Source: RYN-230 sp963760405 (GTDB lineage Bacteria > Actinomycetota > Actinomycetes > Streptosporangiales > Streptosporangiaceae). From it: a stretch of DNA of 64,000 bases. How positions within the stretch are numbered: position 1 is the stretch's first letter; each line of letters begins with the position of its first letter. The notes under the pieces were generated by a model. It saw only the letters and a list, made by a program, of their open reading frames with translations, was not told the DNA's origin and did no database searches. Positions 36,633-45,008 of the stretch are shown piece by piece. The stretch covers positions 62,001-126,000 of the forward strand of contig CAVXCV010000011.1 of NCBI GenBank assembly GCA_963760405.1. Reading direction: 5' to 3'. The translations under genes were made by a program, and so were the position numbers.

Positions 36633-36676
36633 GCCCCAGGGCCCGGCTCCTCGGAGCCGAGGCTGCTGCAGCGTGA
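36515..36676 (+). pseudogene. truncated fxsB 5' fragment
   Basis: GTG 36515 opens a 53-residue frame equal to the start of FxsB: VGRPSVPLSQVVLKVHSRCD, then LACDHCYVYEAADQSW, including the CxxxCxxC cluster. After the repeat border it becomes RRPRARLLGAEAAAA and stops. The rest of the enzyme is missing, so it is a relic of the duplication. If translated, it would make a short cysteine-containing peptide. Confidence 0.85.
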
Positions 36677-36690
36677 GATCGATTTGGTAA

Positions 36691-36916
36691 CGGCATGGCG
36701 GAAGTGCTCTAGCTGCTACTACGCTTGCCCGGTGACGCTCGGGCCATTGGGAGAAATGGCCCATTTTCCCGAGGGCCGGGTGCGAAATGCCGCGCAGCCA
36801 CGTCGCGATGGCACTGACTACTCTTAGTGATAATGTGTACGGAACTAATTACTTCGTGTGACTGGCGAGGCGAATATGGCCATCTGGGCCTGGATCGCCT
36901 AGATGGGTTGGTAGCA
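36691..36916 (+). promoter_or_regulatory. upstream element C, before fxsA copy 2
   Basis: Third, most diverged copy of the leader region. The inverted repeat is here nearly perfect: GGGAGAAATGG pairs with CCATTTTCCC (36749-36770). CTGACTACTCTTAGTGATAA plus T is at 36814-36834 with a GATAAT hexamer. It precedes the precursor that is directly joined to full-length fxsB, so it probably drives the fxsA-fxsB operon. Confidence 0.65.
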
Positions 36917-37084
36917 ATGCAGATCGCTGAGGACACCAGGACGGCAGTTCCCTCGCAGCTGGCTGATCTCCGCGGCGTGCCGCTGGCGGAGATGCCCGCT
37001 TTGGAGACCGTGACCTTCGATATGGCGCTTCGCCGCCTTGTGCCGAGCCCAGCGCCCGGCACATCGTTTAGCTCCTCGATCTGA
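36917..37084 (+). CDS. fxsA: FxSxx-COOH precursor peptide, copy 2
   Basis: Second 55-residue precursor, identical at DNA level to copy 1. It ends SFSSSI at the carboxyl terminus. Thirteen bases separate its stop from the GTG start of fxsB, and GGAG in this gap serves fxsB, so the pair is an operon. The substrate of FxsB is expected to be this C-terminal Phe-Ser-Ser. Exactly the same peptide is encoded twice, so the duplication raises gene dosage rather than diversity. Confidence 0.88.
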   Translation: MQIAEDTRTAVPSQLADLRGVPLAEMPALETVTFDMALRRLVPSPAPGTSFSSSI

Positions 37085-37097
37085 ACTGGAGCCTGCT

Positions 37098-39539
37098 GTG
37101 GGCAGGCCGTCCGTCCCGCTGAGCCAGGTTGTCCTCAAGGTACACAGTCGCTGTGATCTCGCTTGTGATCACTGCTATGTGTATGAGGCCGCCGACCAGA
37201 GCTGGCGTGGCCGCCCCAGGGGCCTTTCTGATGAGCTGATCTCGCTGACGGCGCAGCGCATCGCGGAGCACGCGGCATCGCGCAGGCTCCCTGCTGTGCA
37301 GGTCATCCTGCACGGTGGGGAGCCTTTGCTCGCTGGACATACCCGGCTGCAGCGGATCATCACCGGACTGCGGTCGGCGCTGCACGGGGTCTGTGACCTT
37401 GACCTGAGAATCCATACCAACGGCGTCCTGCTCGACGAGGCTTTCTGCGAGCTCTTCGCCGGGCACCGGGTCAAGGTGGGCATCTCCATCGATGGTGACC
37501 GGGCCGCCAACGACCGGCATCGCCGGTATGCGGATGGGCGCAGCAGCTACGGCAAAGTCATCCAGGCCATCGGACTGCTGCGGGAGGACCGGTTCCGTCA
37601 CCTGTACGCCGGGCTGCTGTGCACGATCGACGTTGCCAACGATCCGCTCGCGGTCTACCAGGCCCTCATGGAACTACGGCCGCCGCGGATCGACTTTCTG
37701 CTGCCCCATGCGACCTGGGATCATCCGCCCGCCCGCCCGCTGGCGACCGACGCTGAGTACGCGGACTGGCTGATCGCGATCTACGACCGCTGGATCGCGG
37801 AGAGGCGCCCCGTCCGGATCCGGACATTCGATTCGATCCTGGCCACTCTTCGCGGCGGTGAAAGCTCCACCGAGGCGCTCGGCCTCGGCCCGGCTGGCCT
37901 GGTGGTCATTGAGACCGACGGTAGCTACGAGCAGGTGGACTCGCTCAAAGCGGCTTTCGCGGGCGCACCGGAAACCGGGATGAACGTCTTCGACGATGCC
38001 CTCGACGACGTAGCCGGGCATCCCGACATCATGGCCCGCCAGCAGGGCCTGGCCGCCCTCAGCCAGACGTGCCAGGAATGTCCCGTGGTCACCAGTTGCG
38101 GCGGTGGCCTTTATACCCACCGGTACCGAGCAGGCACCGGCTTTGCTAACCCATCGGTGTACTGCACTGACCTGCTGAAACTGATCACCTACATCAGCGG
38201 CCACCAGCCTGCGGAGCCCGCAGGCGGGCCACCGGCCGTCACCCACGTGCTCAGCGGGAAGGACTTCCGGGCGCTGGCCGCCGGATTGGGCGGCGCCACC
38301 GCGATGGCCCAGCTCATCGAGGCCGAGCGCAGCCTGATGCGTGCCCTGCTCAGCGAGGTCTACCGGGCCTCGACTGCAGCACCACAGGTTCCGGCTGCGG
38401 TCAAGGCTGGCGTGCGCGGTGCCTGGTCTGTGCTGACCGTGCTCGACCGCGAGCATCCGAAGGCTCTGCACGCGGTACTGGCTCATCCCTACCTTCGCGC
38501 CTGGGCCGTGCGCTGCCTCGAGCAATTGAGATCGGCTGCGTTCTGGCCTGCCGTCCAGGATGAGGCTTGCAGCACCCCCGGGCTGGCCGCCGGCCTCGGC
38601 CACCTCGGTGCGATCGCCGTCGCCGGGGCTATTCACGCCAGGGTGAGCGCTACGGCCCGGGTGACGGTCACGGAGGGTGCCGTACACCTGCCCACACTGG
38701 GCCGACTGGCCATCGGACCAGGCGAAGAGGTCCAGCCAGACGAGGGCGCGCCCGGATGGGCGACGATCGACGTGACCGCCGACGAGGTCGCTGTCCGGTT
38801 CGGCGAGACCCGCTGGACGATGGCCACCGCCGGCCTGCTGAGCGGTGAGGCCGACCAAGTCGTTCCAGCTGACGACGGCAGGCTCGCTGACTGGCAGCCG
38901 GTACGCCGGCTAATGGCACCCGGCCTCTGCGTCATCCTCGAAGACACTGATCCTTACCGTGCCTGCCACCAGTGGCCGGCCTCACCGCGGCTGTCCTCGG
39001 GGGAGGTCACCCGGTGGCAGCGGCTTTTCCGGGGAGCGTGGCACGAAATCCAGCAGGAGCATGTGGCGTACGCCCCGGCGCTGGCGGCAGGCCTGACCAC
39101 CTTGGTGCCTCTGGCCGCCCAGGACGGAGACGAGGCGGGGGGTACGGTGAGGAGGGCCTTTGGCGCCGTGGCCATGGTGCGGCCGGCCGACTTCGCAGCT
39201 TTCGCCCGGCTGCTTATTCAAGAGTTCCAGTATGTGAAACTAGGTGCGCTTTTCGATCTCTATGAACTCTACGAGCCAGCCTGCGACCGCCTCTTTGCCG
39301 TCCCGTGGGGAGAGGGCAAGCATCAGCTGGAAAGGCTTTGGCAGGAAGCCTACGGTGGCCTGGCGGTAACACAGTTCTGGCGTGCGCGCCATGACATTGT
39401 GACAGAAAGGGAAGCCGGTGCAGTCGGCCATCCATTCGCGCGCACCCGCGACGCGATCGAGATCCTGGCTGATTCTGGCGCGCTGACACCCCAGGGCGCG
39501 TGGTTCGTCGAAGAAATGCGCTGCTCCTTGCACTCGTGA
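37098..39539 (+). CDS. fxsB: FxsB-type cyclophane-forming radical SAM/SPASM maturase with degenerate HEXXH-type domain
   Basis: Maturase of 813 residues. The radical SAM cluster is C19-x3-C23-x2-C26 (RCDLACDHCYVY), with GGEPLL as the SAM-binding motif. SPASM-type auxiliary cysteines are in CQECPVVTSCGGGLYTHRYR and the later PSVYCTDL (residues about 325-360). Such enzymes join a Phe ring to a nearby Ser in FxsA. From about residue 400 comes the HEXXH-type peptide-modification domain, but the motif expected as HEFQH reads LIQEFQYVKLGALFDLYELY, so both zinc-ligand histidines are replaced (Q708, Y712). An unrelated HEIQQEH at about residue 655 is not in the family position. GTG 37098 is chosen for the GGAG upstream and the match with the duplicated copy. 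Confidence 0.88.
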   Translation: MGRPSVPLSQVVLKVHSRCDLACDHCYVYEAADQSWRGRPRGLSDELISLTAQRIAEHAASRRLPAVQVILHGGEPLLAGHTRLQRIITGLRSALHGVCDLDLRIHTNGVLLDEAFCELFAGHRVKVGISIDGDRAANDRHRRYADGRSSYGKVIQAIGLLREDRFRHLYAGLLCTIDVANDPLAVYQALMELRPPRIDFLLPHATWDHPPARPLATDAEYADWLIAIYDRWIAERRPVRIRTFDSILATLRGGESSTEALGLGPAGLVVIETDGSYEQVDSLKAAFAGAPETGMNVFDDALDDVAGHPDIMARQQGLAALSQTCQECPVVTSCGGGLYTHRYRAGTGFANPSVYCTDLLKLITYISGHQPAEPAGGPPAVTHVLSGKDFRALAAGLGGATAMAQLIEAERSLMRALLSEVYRASTAAPQVPAAVKAGVRGAWSVLTVLDREHPKALHAVLAHPYLRAWAVRCLEQLRSAAFWPAVQDEACSTPGLAAGLGHLGAIAVAGAIHARVSATARVTVTEGAVHLPTLGRLAIGPGEEVQPDEGAPGWATIDVTADEVAVRFGETRWTMATAGLLSGEADQVVPADDGRLADWQPVRRLMAPGLCVILEDTDPYRACHQWPASPRLSSGEVTRWQRLFRGAWHEIQQEHVAYAPALAAGLTTLVPLAAQDGDEAGGTVRRAFGAVAMVRPADFAAFARLLIQEFQYVKLGALFDLYELYEPACDRLFAVPWGEGKHQLERLWQEAYGGLAVTQFWRARHDIVTEREAGAVGHPFARTRDAIEILADSGALTPQGAWFVEEMRCSLHS

Positions 39540-39786
39540 CCGGGCGTTCCGGGGTCAGCCAGGGCGAATCGCGCTCGGAGTCGCGGGCCCGGTGTCCCGG
39601 GAGCGACACCTGTTCGGGTTCCGCCACCCCGGCATGACGCTGCTCAGTGATCTTGTGCTCCCTGGTCACCTACCAGGATCTCCTATATCATCAGGCCTTC
39701 CGGGTACTTTACCTGGCAAATGATCTCTGCGCTGGCTGTCGAGGCCGCTGGGGGCGGCCGAATGGCGTGACTAGGGGGAGGCGCCG

Positions 39787-41073
39787 ATGGGTTCAGGGCG
39801 CGATGAGAGGCCGTACTTCTTCTTGAGCTACGCTCGAACGCCTAAACGAGACCCGTCTGATCACGAAGATCCAGATCGTTGGGTTTACCGGCTCTACAAA
39901 GATCTTTGTGGCGCTATTTTACAAATGACAGATGCCCGGCCCGAAGAGGCTGGATTCATGGACCGGGAAAATAAGATCGGTGCCGAGTGGTCGCCGGAAC
40001 TGACGACCGCCCTCGCTAAATGCCGGGTCTTCGTACCGCTTTACTCTCGTAGATATTTCGAGAGTGATAACTGCGGCAGGGAGTGGTTCGCCTTCGCTCG
40101 GCGGGAGATTACCCGCCGAGCGCAAGGCCGCCACGTGGTGGACACCATCGTGCCAGCCATCTGGGCGCGACTTGACCGCGACAAGCTCCCGCACGTCGCT
40201 CAGTCGCTGCAGTTCGATCACAATTTCCTGGGCGATCGCTATTGCGCCGAAGGCTTCTATGGGATCATGAAGCTGCAGAACTACCGTACAGACTATCAAC
40301 GCGCTGTGTACAGGCTGGCCGAACGGATCATCGAGATCGGCGATGAGAGCGCCGCCTCGGCGGACGAATATCCGGCGCACGCCATGACGCAGGCGGACTT
40401 CGAGTCACTGCCCAGCGCTTTTGGGCCGGCCAGCGCCAGCCGGACCGCGGACAGCCAGCTCCATATCTCTGTGCTGGCTCATGATCTCTCGACACTGCCG
40501 CCAGGAAAGGCTCCCGACTACTACGGTGCAACGCCGCACACCTGGACTCCCTACTGGCCGGATTACCCTCAGCCGGTGGCGGACTACGCGCAGGAACTAG
40601 CCAGGAAGTGCCTCGACTGCACACCGCAGCTGGGAGCTTTCGAGGACACCATGGCCAGCTGGGCCGACGATGGGCATCAGGCGCCCCCCAGCCTGTGTCT
40701 CGTAGATGCCTGGGTGAGTGTGTCAGCCAAGCATCAGGAACAGTTGAGCCGTCTCAACCAGATCGCGGAATCTTGGGTTAGCGTGCTCATTCCCTGGAAT
40801 AGCCAGGACCTAGGGCTGCGCGAGGCCAGGACTGAGCTCCGGGAGAAACTCCAGCAGCAGCTGGGAAGCAAGCTCGCCAGCGTGCCGATGCGATGCCAGA
40901 TGGCGGCCAACGGAATCCCCACGCTCCAGGATTTCGGCCAGCTGCTGCCGGAGATGATGATGATCATGCTGAAAAGATTCCGCAAAGAGGCTACTGCCCA
41001 TCCGCCCGCCGGCCCTGTCATCGAGCGCCCGCGGCTGAGAAGAGCCGAGAAGGATTCCGGAGCTGCCCGATGA
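39787..41073 (+). CDS. fxsC: TIR-like protein FxsC
   Basis: Protein of 428 residues with an N-terminal TIR-like domain: RPYFFLSYARTPKRD, then EEAGFMDRENKIGAEWSPEL, KCRVFVPLYSRRYFESDNCG and REWFAFARRE, the usual betaA, BB-loop and CxxE-like segments. A second half (from about residue 220) has no recognised fold; it contains LHISVLAHDLSTLPPGKAPD and PPSLCLVDAWVSVSAKH. It occurs with FxsA/FxsB/FxsT in many actinobacteria; role unproven. It could hydrolyse NAD-like nucleotides or act as a scaffold. Its stop overlaps the fxsT ATG (ATGA). Confidence 0.85.
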   Translation: MGSGRDERPYFFLSYARTPKRDPSDHEDPDRWVYRLYKDLCGAILQMTDARPEEAGFMDRENKIGAEWSPELTTALAKCRVFVPLYSRRYFESDNCGREWFAFARREITRRAQGRHVVDTIVPAIWARLDRDKLPHVAQSLQFDHNFLGDRYCAEGFYGIMKLQNYRTDYQRAVYRLAERIIEIGDESAASADEYPAHAMTQADFESLPSAFGPASASRTADSQLHISVLAHDLSTLPPGKAPDYYGATPHTWTPYWPDYPQPVADYAQELARKCLDCTPQLGAFEDTMASWADDGHQAPPSLCLVDAWVSVSAKHQEQLSRLNQIAESWVSVLIPWNSQDLGLREARTELREKLQQQLGSKLASVPMRCQMAANGIPTLQDFGQLLPEMMMIMLKRFRKEATAHPPAGPVIERPRLRRAEKDSGAAR

Positions 41074-44000
41074 GCGAGCCGAGACAGGGCCAGATCATTA
41101 CGTTCTACTCTTACAAAGGCGGCACCGGCCGCACGATGGCCCTCGCTAATGTTGCCTGGATCCTCGCCAGTAACGGCAAGCGGGTGCTGGCCGTTGACTG
41201 GGATCTGGAGTCGCCGGGGCTGCACAAGTTCTTTCATCCGTTCCTGGACGAGTCCACGGTCAGCGCCACTCCTGGCGTGATCGAGATCATCAATGACTAC
41301 GCGTCGGCCGCGTTGGATCCGGGACCACGCAGCAACGACTGGCACTTGGAGTACGCGCACGTCGAGCGGCACGCGGTGTCGCTGGAATGGGCCTTCCCCG
41401 ACGGCGGCAAACTGGATTTCCTCTCGGCCGGCCGCCAGAACCGTGACTACTCTGCGGCGGTCTGCTCCCTCGACTGGGACAACTTCTACGACCGGCTTGG
41501 CGGCGGCCGCTTCTTCCGCGCGATGCGGGAGGACATGAAGCAGAGATATGACTACGTCCTGATAGACAGCCGTACTGGGCTGAGCGATGTGGCCGACATA
41601 TGCACGATCGAACTGCCCGACGTCCTGGCGATCTGCTTTACGCTCAGTGATCAGAGCATCGAGGGTGCGGCTAACGTCGCCCGCCAGATCAGCGGCCGGT
41701 ACCGTGATCGCAACATCCGGGTCCTGCCGGTGCCGATGCGCATCGAGGACGGCGAGAAGGAGAAGCTCGATGTCGGCCGGGCCCTGGCCCGGATGAAATT
41801 TGAAGGCATCCCGGCGGGGATGACCCCGGAGAGTTCGGCGCTGTACTGGGCTTCGGTCGAGGTGCCGTACAAGCCGTTCTACGCCTTCGAGGAGACGCTG
41901 GCGACTTTCGGTGATGACCCCGGGTCGCCTGCGTCCCTGCTTTCCTCGTTCGAGCGGATCACCGACTCGCTCACTGAGGGGCAGGTCGTTACCATGCGGC
42001 CGATAGCAGAGGACCTTCGGCTGCAGTACAAGGAAATGTTCACCCGCCGGCAGCCTGCCACCTCCACCCAGGTCTACCTGAGCTACGCACCAGAGGACCG
42101 CATGTGGGCCGACTGGATCGAGGCCGTGCTGAGTCGCGCTGGTTTCCGGGTCCTGCCACGCAGTACCGTGACCACGGCCACGGGGGACAATCGCGGCAGC
42201 CTGAAGGCGGAACGGGAACTTCAGACCGCTCCCCGGGCCATAGCCGTGCTCTCGTCCGCCTACCTGCATTCGCCCGACGCCAGGTCCATCTGGAAGACGT
42301 TGTCGGCCGCTGACGCGGCGGGCAACCATCGCCAGCTGGTCCCGGTCAGAGTCAGCGACATCAGGATCACCGAGCCTTTTACCGACCATTCTGTTTCCAT
42401 TGTGGACCTGGCGCGAATGGACGCGTCCCAGGCGACCGCGAAGCTGCTCTGGGCGCTGGACCGGCCTGCGCAGCCGCTCGGGGGCGTGGGCGCGCAGGCC
42501 GAGGAACCCCGGTTCCCCGGCACGGTCCCGCCGATCTGGAACGTGCCGGCCCGGAACGCCGACTTCACCGGACGTGGCGCGACCCTGGAGCTGCTGCGCG
42601 ACAAGCTGGCCGGAGGCGGCATGGCGGTGGTGGTCGCGCAGGCACTCTACGGGCTCGGCGGCGTCGGCAAGACGCAGCTGGCACTGGAGTACGCGCATCG
42701 CTTCATGGCTGACTACGACCTGGTCTGGTGGGTGCCGTCGGAGCGGGCCGAGGAGATCACCGGAGCCCTCGCGGATCTGGCCCGCAAGATGGGGCTCAAG
42801 GTTGGTGACAACGTCGCCGACGCGGCCGAGACCGCCCTGGAGGAGCTTCGCCGCGACACCAGTCCGCACTGGCTGCTCATCTTCGACAACGCCGACGATC
42901 CCAAGCAGCTCGAACCTTATCTGCCCACGGGCGCTGGTCATGTCCTGATCACCTCCCGGAACCAGGCCTGGACACATTCGGCCGAGCCGCTCGAGGTCGA
43001 CGTCTTCACCACGGACGAAAGCGTGTCGCACCTGCTGCGGCATGTGCCTGAGCTGGATATGGCCGATGCGAAGAGCCTCGCCGACGCCCTGGGCCAGCTG
43101 CCGCTGGCGGTCGAGCAGGCCAGTGCCTGGCTAGAGCAGACCGGAATGTCCGCCCGGGTCTATATCGACCAGCTGGCGACGCAGTCCACCCGGATCCTGG
43201 CCTTGAACCAGCCGCCGGACTACCCGATGCCGGTGGTGGCGACGTGGAATCTGTCGTTCGACCGGCTGAAGCAGCGGTCGCCAGCGGCAGTGCGGCTGCT
43301 GCAACTCCTGGCGTTCTTCTCGCCGGGGCCCATCTCGATGGATCTCCTGTACAGCGATGAGATGAATGAATCGCTGCTGCCGTTCGACGAGACTCTGACC
43401 GAGAAGCTGATGCTGGGCCGGGTGATCCGCGATATCAGCCGGTTCGCGCTGGTCAAGGTGGACCAGGGCAGTAACTCGCTGCAGATCCACCGGCTGGTCC
43501 AGGCGGTGATCCGCTCTCAGATGAGTGACGAGGATCAGGTCAGCGCCCGGCATGCGGTGCATGAGATCCTGGTCGGCGCCCGGCCCCGGCAGGGCGAGAC
43601 CGATGACCCGGCGAACTGGTCCCGCTATGACATCATCTGGCCGCATCTGGGTCCCTCGCAGGCGGACGAGTGCGATGACGCACGGACCCGCCAGCTGCTG
43701 ATCGACTGGGTGCGCTACCAGTGGAAGCACGGTGAGTTCGAGTCCGGCCTGGCCCTGGCCTGGCGGCTGCAGAATCTATGGACCCACCAGCTCGGGCCCG
43801 ATCACCAGCAGACCCTGCACCTGCAGTTCCAGATCGCCAACATCGTGCGCTCTCAGGGCCGCTTCAGTGACGCGCGGGACCTGGATACCTATGTCCTGGA
43901 CCGGCAGCGAGCGGTCCTCGGGGCGGATCATCCGTATGCACTGATGACGGCGAACGGGCTGGGCGCCGACCTGCGTGCGCTCGGTGACTTCCAGCAGGCC

Positions 44001-45005
44001 CTCGCCCTGGATCAGGAAACCTACGAGAGGTTCAAGGAACAGTTCGGCGAGGACTACCCGCGAACGCTGGCGGCTGCCCACAACCTCGCCGCCTCGCTGC
44101 GCCTGGTCGGTGACTGCTTTAAAGCACGTGGCTACGACCAGGACACCCTGGACCGGCAACGACATGTGCTGGGCGCGGACCATCCAAACACCCTGCTGTC
44201 GGCGGAGGGCCTGGCCCTTGACCTACGGGCAGCAGGTGCGTTCCGGGATTCCGTGGATCTTCTGCGCGGTGCCTGGGAGAAATACCGGGAGGTACTCGGC
44301 GATGACATGCTCGACACACTGCGCGCCGCCGCAAGCCTCGCTGTCTCCTTGCGCAAGGCTGGCGACCAATCCGAAGGGATGACACTGGCCCAGGACACCT
44401 ACGAGCGTTACAAGCGCCGCTACGGTAGCGACGCACCGGACGCGCTGTCCTGCGCGCTCAACCTCGCCTGCGACTTTGCGGCCGCCGATGACATGCCGCG
44501 GGCGTTGCACCTGGTGACCGAGGTCAAGGCTGCGAACCAGGCCGGACTGGGCGAGGATCATCCGAATACCCTGGTCGCGGCGAACAACCTAGCGTGTTAC
44601 CTGCGGTGCATCGGTCGGCTCCAAGAAGCGCTGGCGCTCGCTGATGACACGCTGTGCCGGACACAGCGGACACTCGGCAACCGTCACCCGCTGACCCTGT
44701 CCTGCGCGGTCAACCTGGCCAACTGCCGCGGCGACTCAGGCGACCACGAAACAGCTGAAGCGCTCGAACGCCAGACCATTTCGCTGCTACGGGACACCCT
44801 GGGCCGGGATCACCCGGACACCCTGGTCTGCGAGGCCAATCTCGCCGTTTCCCTGCGCCAGGCCGGCCGGGAGAAGGACGCCGAGGAACTCAGGGCGCGG
44901 ATCATCGCCGACTTCAGCCGCGTTCTGGGAGCCAGCCACCCCGACGTCACGCAACTGCACAAGTGGCAACGGATCAACCGCGATCTGGAGCCGCAGCAGA
45001 TCTGA
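41070..45005 (+). CDS. fxsT: FxsT: MinD-like, TIR, NB-ARC and TPR protein
   Basis: Multidomain protein of 1311 residues. The N-terminal P-loop domain, residues 1-320, carries the deviant Walker A YSYKGGTGRTMALANVAWI of MinD/ParA proteins. Residues about 330-470 form a TIR domain (TQVYLSYAPEDRMWADWIEA). From about 490 comes an NB-ARC/STAND ATPase (ALYGLGGVGKTQLALEYAHR; LLIFDNADD; LPLAVEQASAWLEQTG). From about 890 to the end are TPRs (for example LALDQETYERFKEQFGEDYP; LGEDHPNTLVAANNLACYLR). The architecture is that of an NLR-like signal-transducing ATPase. It starts ATG 41070 with an ATGA overlap to fxsC. Confidence 0.88.
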   Translation: MSEPRQGQIITFYSYKGGTGRTMALANVAWILASNGKRVLAVDWDLESPGLHKFFHPFLDESTVSATPGVIEIINDYASAALDPGPRSNDWHLEYAHVERHAVSLEWAFPDGGKLDFLSAGRQNRDYSAAVCSLDWDNFYDRLGGGRFFRAMREDMKQRYDYVLIDSRTGLSDVADICTIELPDVLAICFTLSDQSIEGAANVARQISGRYRDRNIRVLPVPMRIEDGEKEKLDVGRALARMKFEGIPAGMTPESSALYWASVEVPYKPFYAFEETLATFGDDPGSPASLLSSFERITDSLTEGQVVTMRPIAEDLRLQYKEMFTRRQPATSTQVYLSYAPEDRMWADWIEAVLSRAGFRVLPRSTVTTATGDNRGSLKAERELQTAPRAIAVLSSAYLHSPDARSIWKTLSAADAAGNHRQLVPVRVSDIRITEPFTDHSVSIVDLARMDASQATAKLLWALDRPAQPLGGVGAQAEEPRFPGTVPPIWNVPARNADFTGRGATLELLRDKLAGGGMAVVVAQALYGLGGVGKTQLALEYAHRFMADYDLVWWVPSERAEEITGALADLARKMGLKVGDNVADAAETALEELRRDTSPHWLLIFDNADDPKQLEPYLPTGAGHVLITSRNQAWTHSAEPLEVDVFTTDESVSHLLRHVPELDMADAKSLADALGQLPLAVEQASAWLEQTGMSARVYIDQLATQSTRILALNQPPDYPMPVVATWNLSFDRLKQRSPAAVRLLQLLAFFSPGPISMDLLYSDEMNESLLPFDETLTEKLMLGRVIRDISRFALVKVDQGSNSLQIHRLVQAVIRSQMSDEDQVSARHAVHEILVGARPRQGETDDPANWSRYDIIWPHLGPSQADECDDARTRQLLIDWVRYQWKHGEFESGLALAWRLQNLWTHQLGPDHQQTLHLQFQIANIVRSQGRFSDARDLDTYVLDRQRAVLGADHPYALMTANGLGADLRALGDFQQALALDQETYERFKEQFGEDYPRTLAAAHNLAASLRLVGDCFKARGYDQDTLDRQRHVLGADHPNTLLSAEGLALDLRAAGAFRDSVDLLRGAWEKYREVLGDDMLDTLRAAASLAVSLRKAGDQSEGMTLAQDTYERYKRRYGSDAPDALSCALNLACDFAAADDMPRALHLVTEVKAANQAGLGEDHPNTLVAANNLACYLRCIGRLQEALALADDTLCRTQRTLGNRHPLTLSCAVNLANCRGDSGDHETAEALERQTISLLRDTLGRDHPDTLVCEANLAVSLRQAGREKDAEELRARIIADFSRVLGASHPDVTQLHKWQRINRDLEPQQI

Positions 45006-45008
45006 TGC

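Noticed and set aside
36546..36827. 93-residue frame overlapping the truncated fxsB
   Set aside because: Out of frame with fxsB, no similarity and no ribosome binding site.
39030..39080. HEIQQEH in FxsB as a metalloprotease site
   Set aside because: The spacing does not fit HEXXH and the position is about 50 residues before the conserved helix that carries the family motif.
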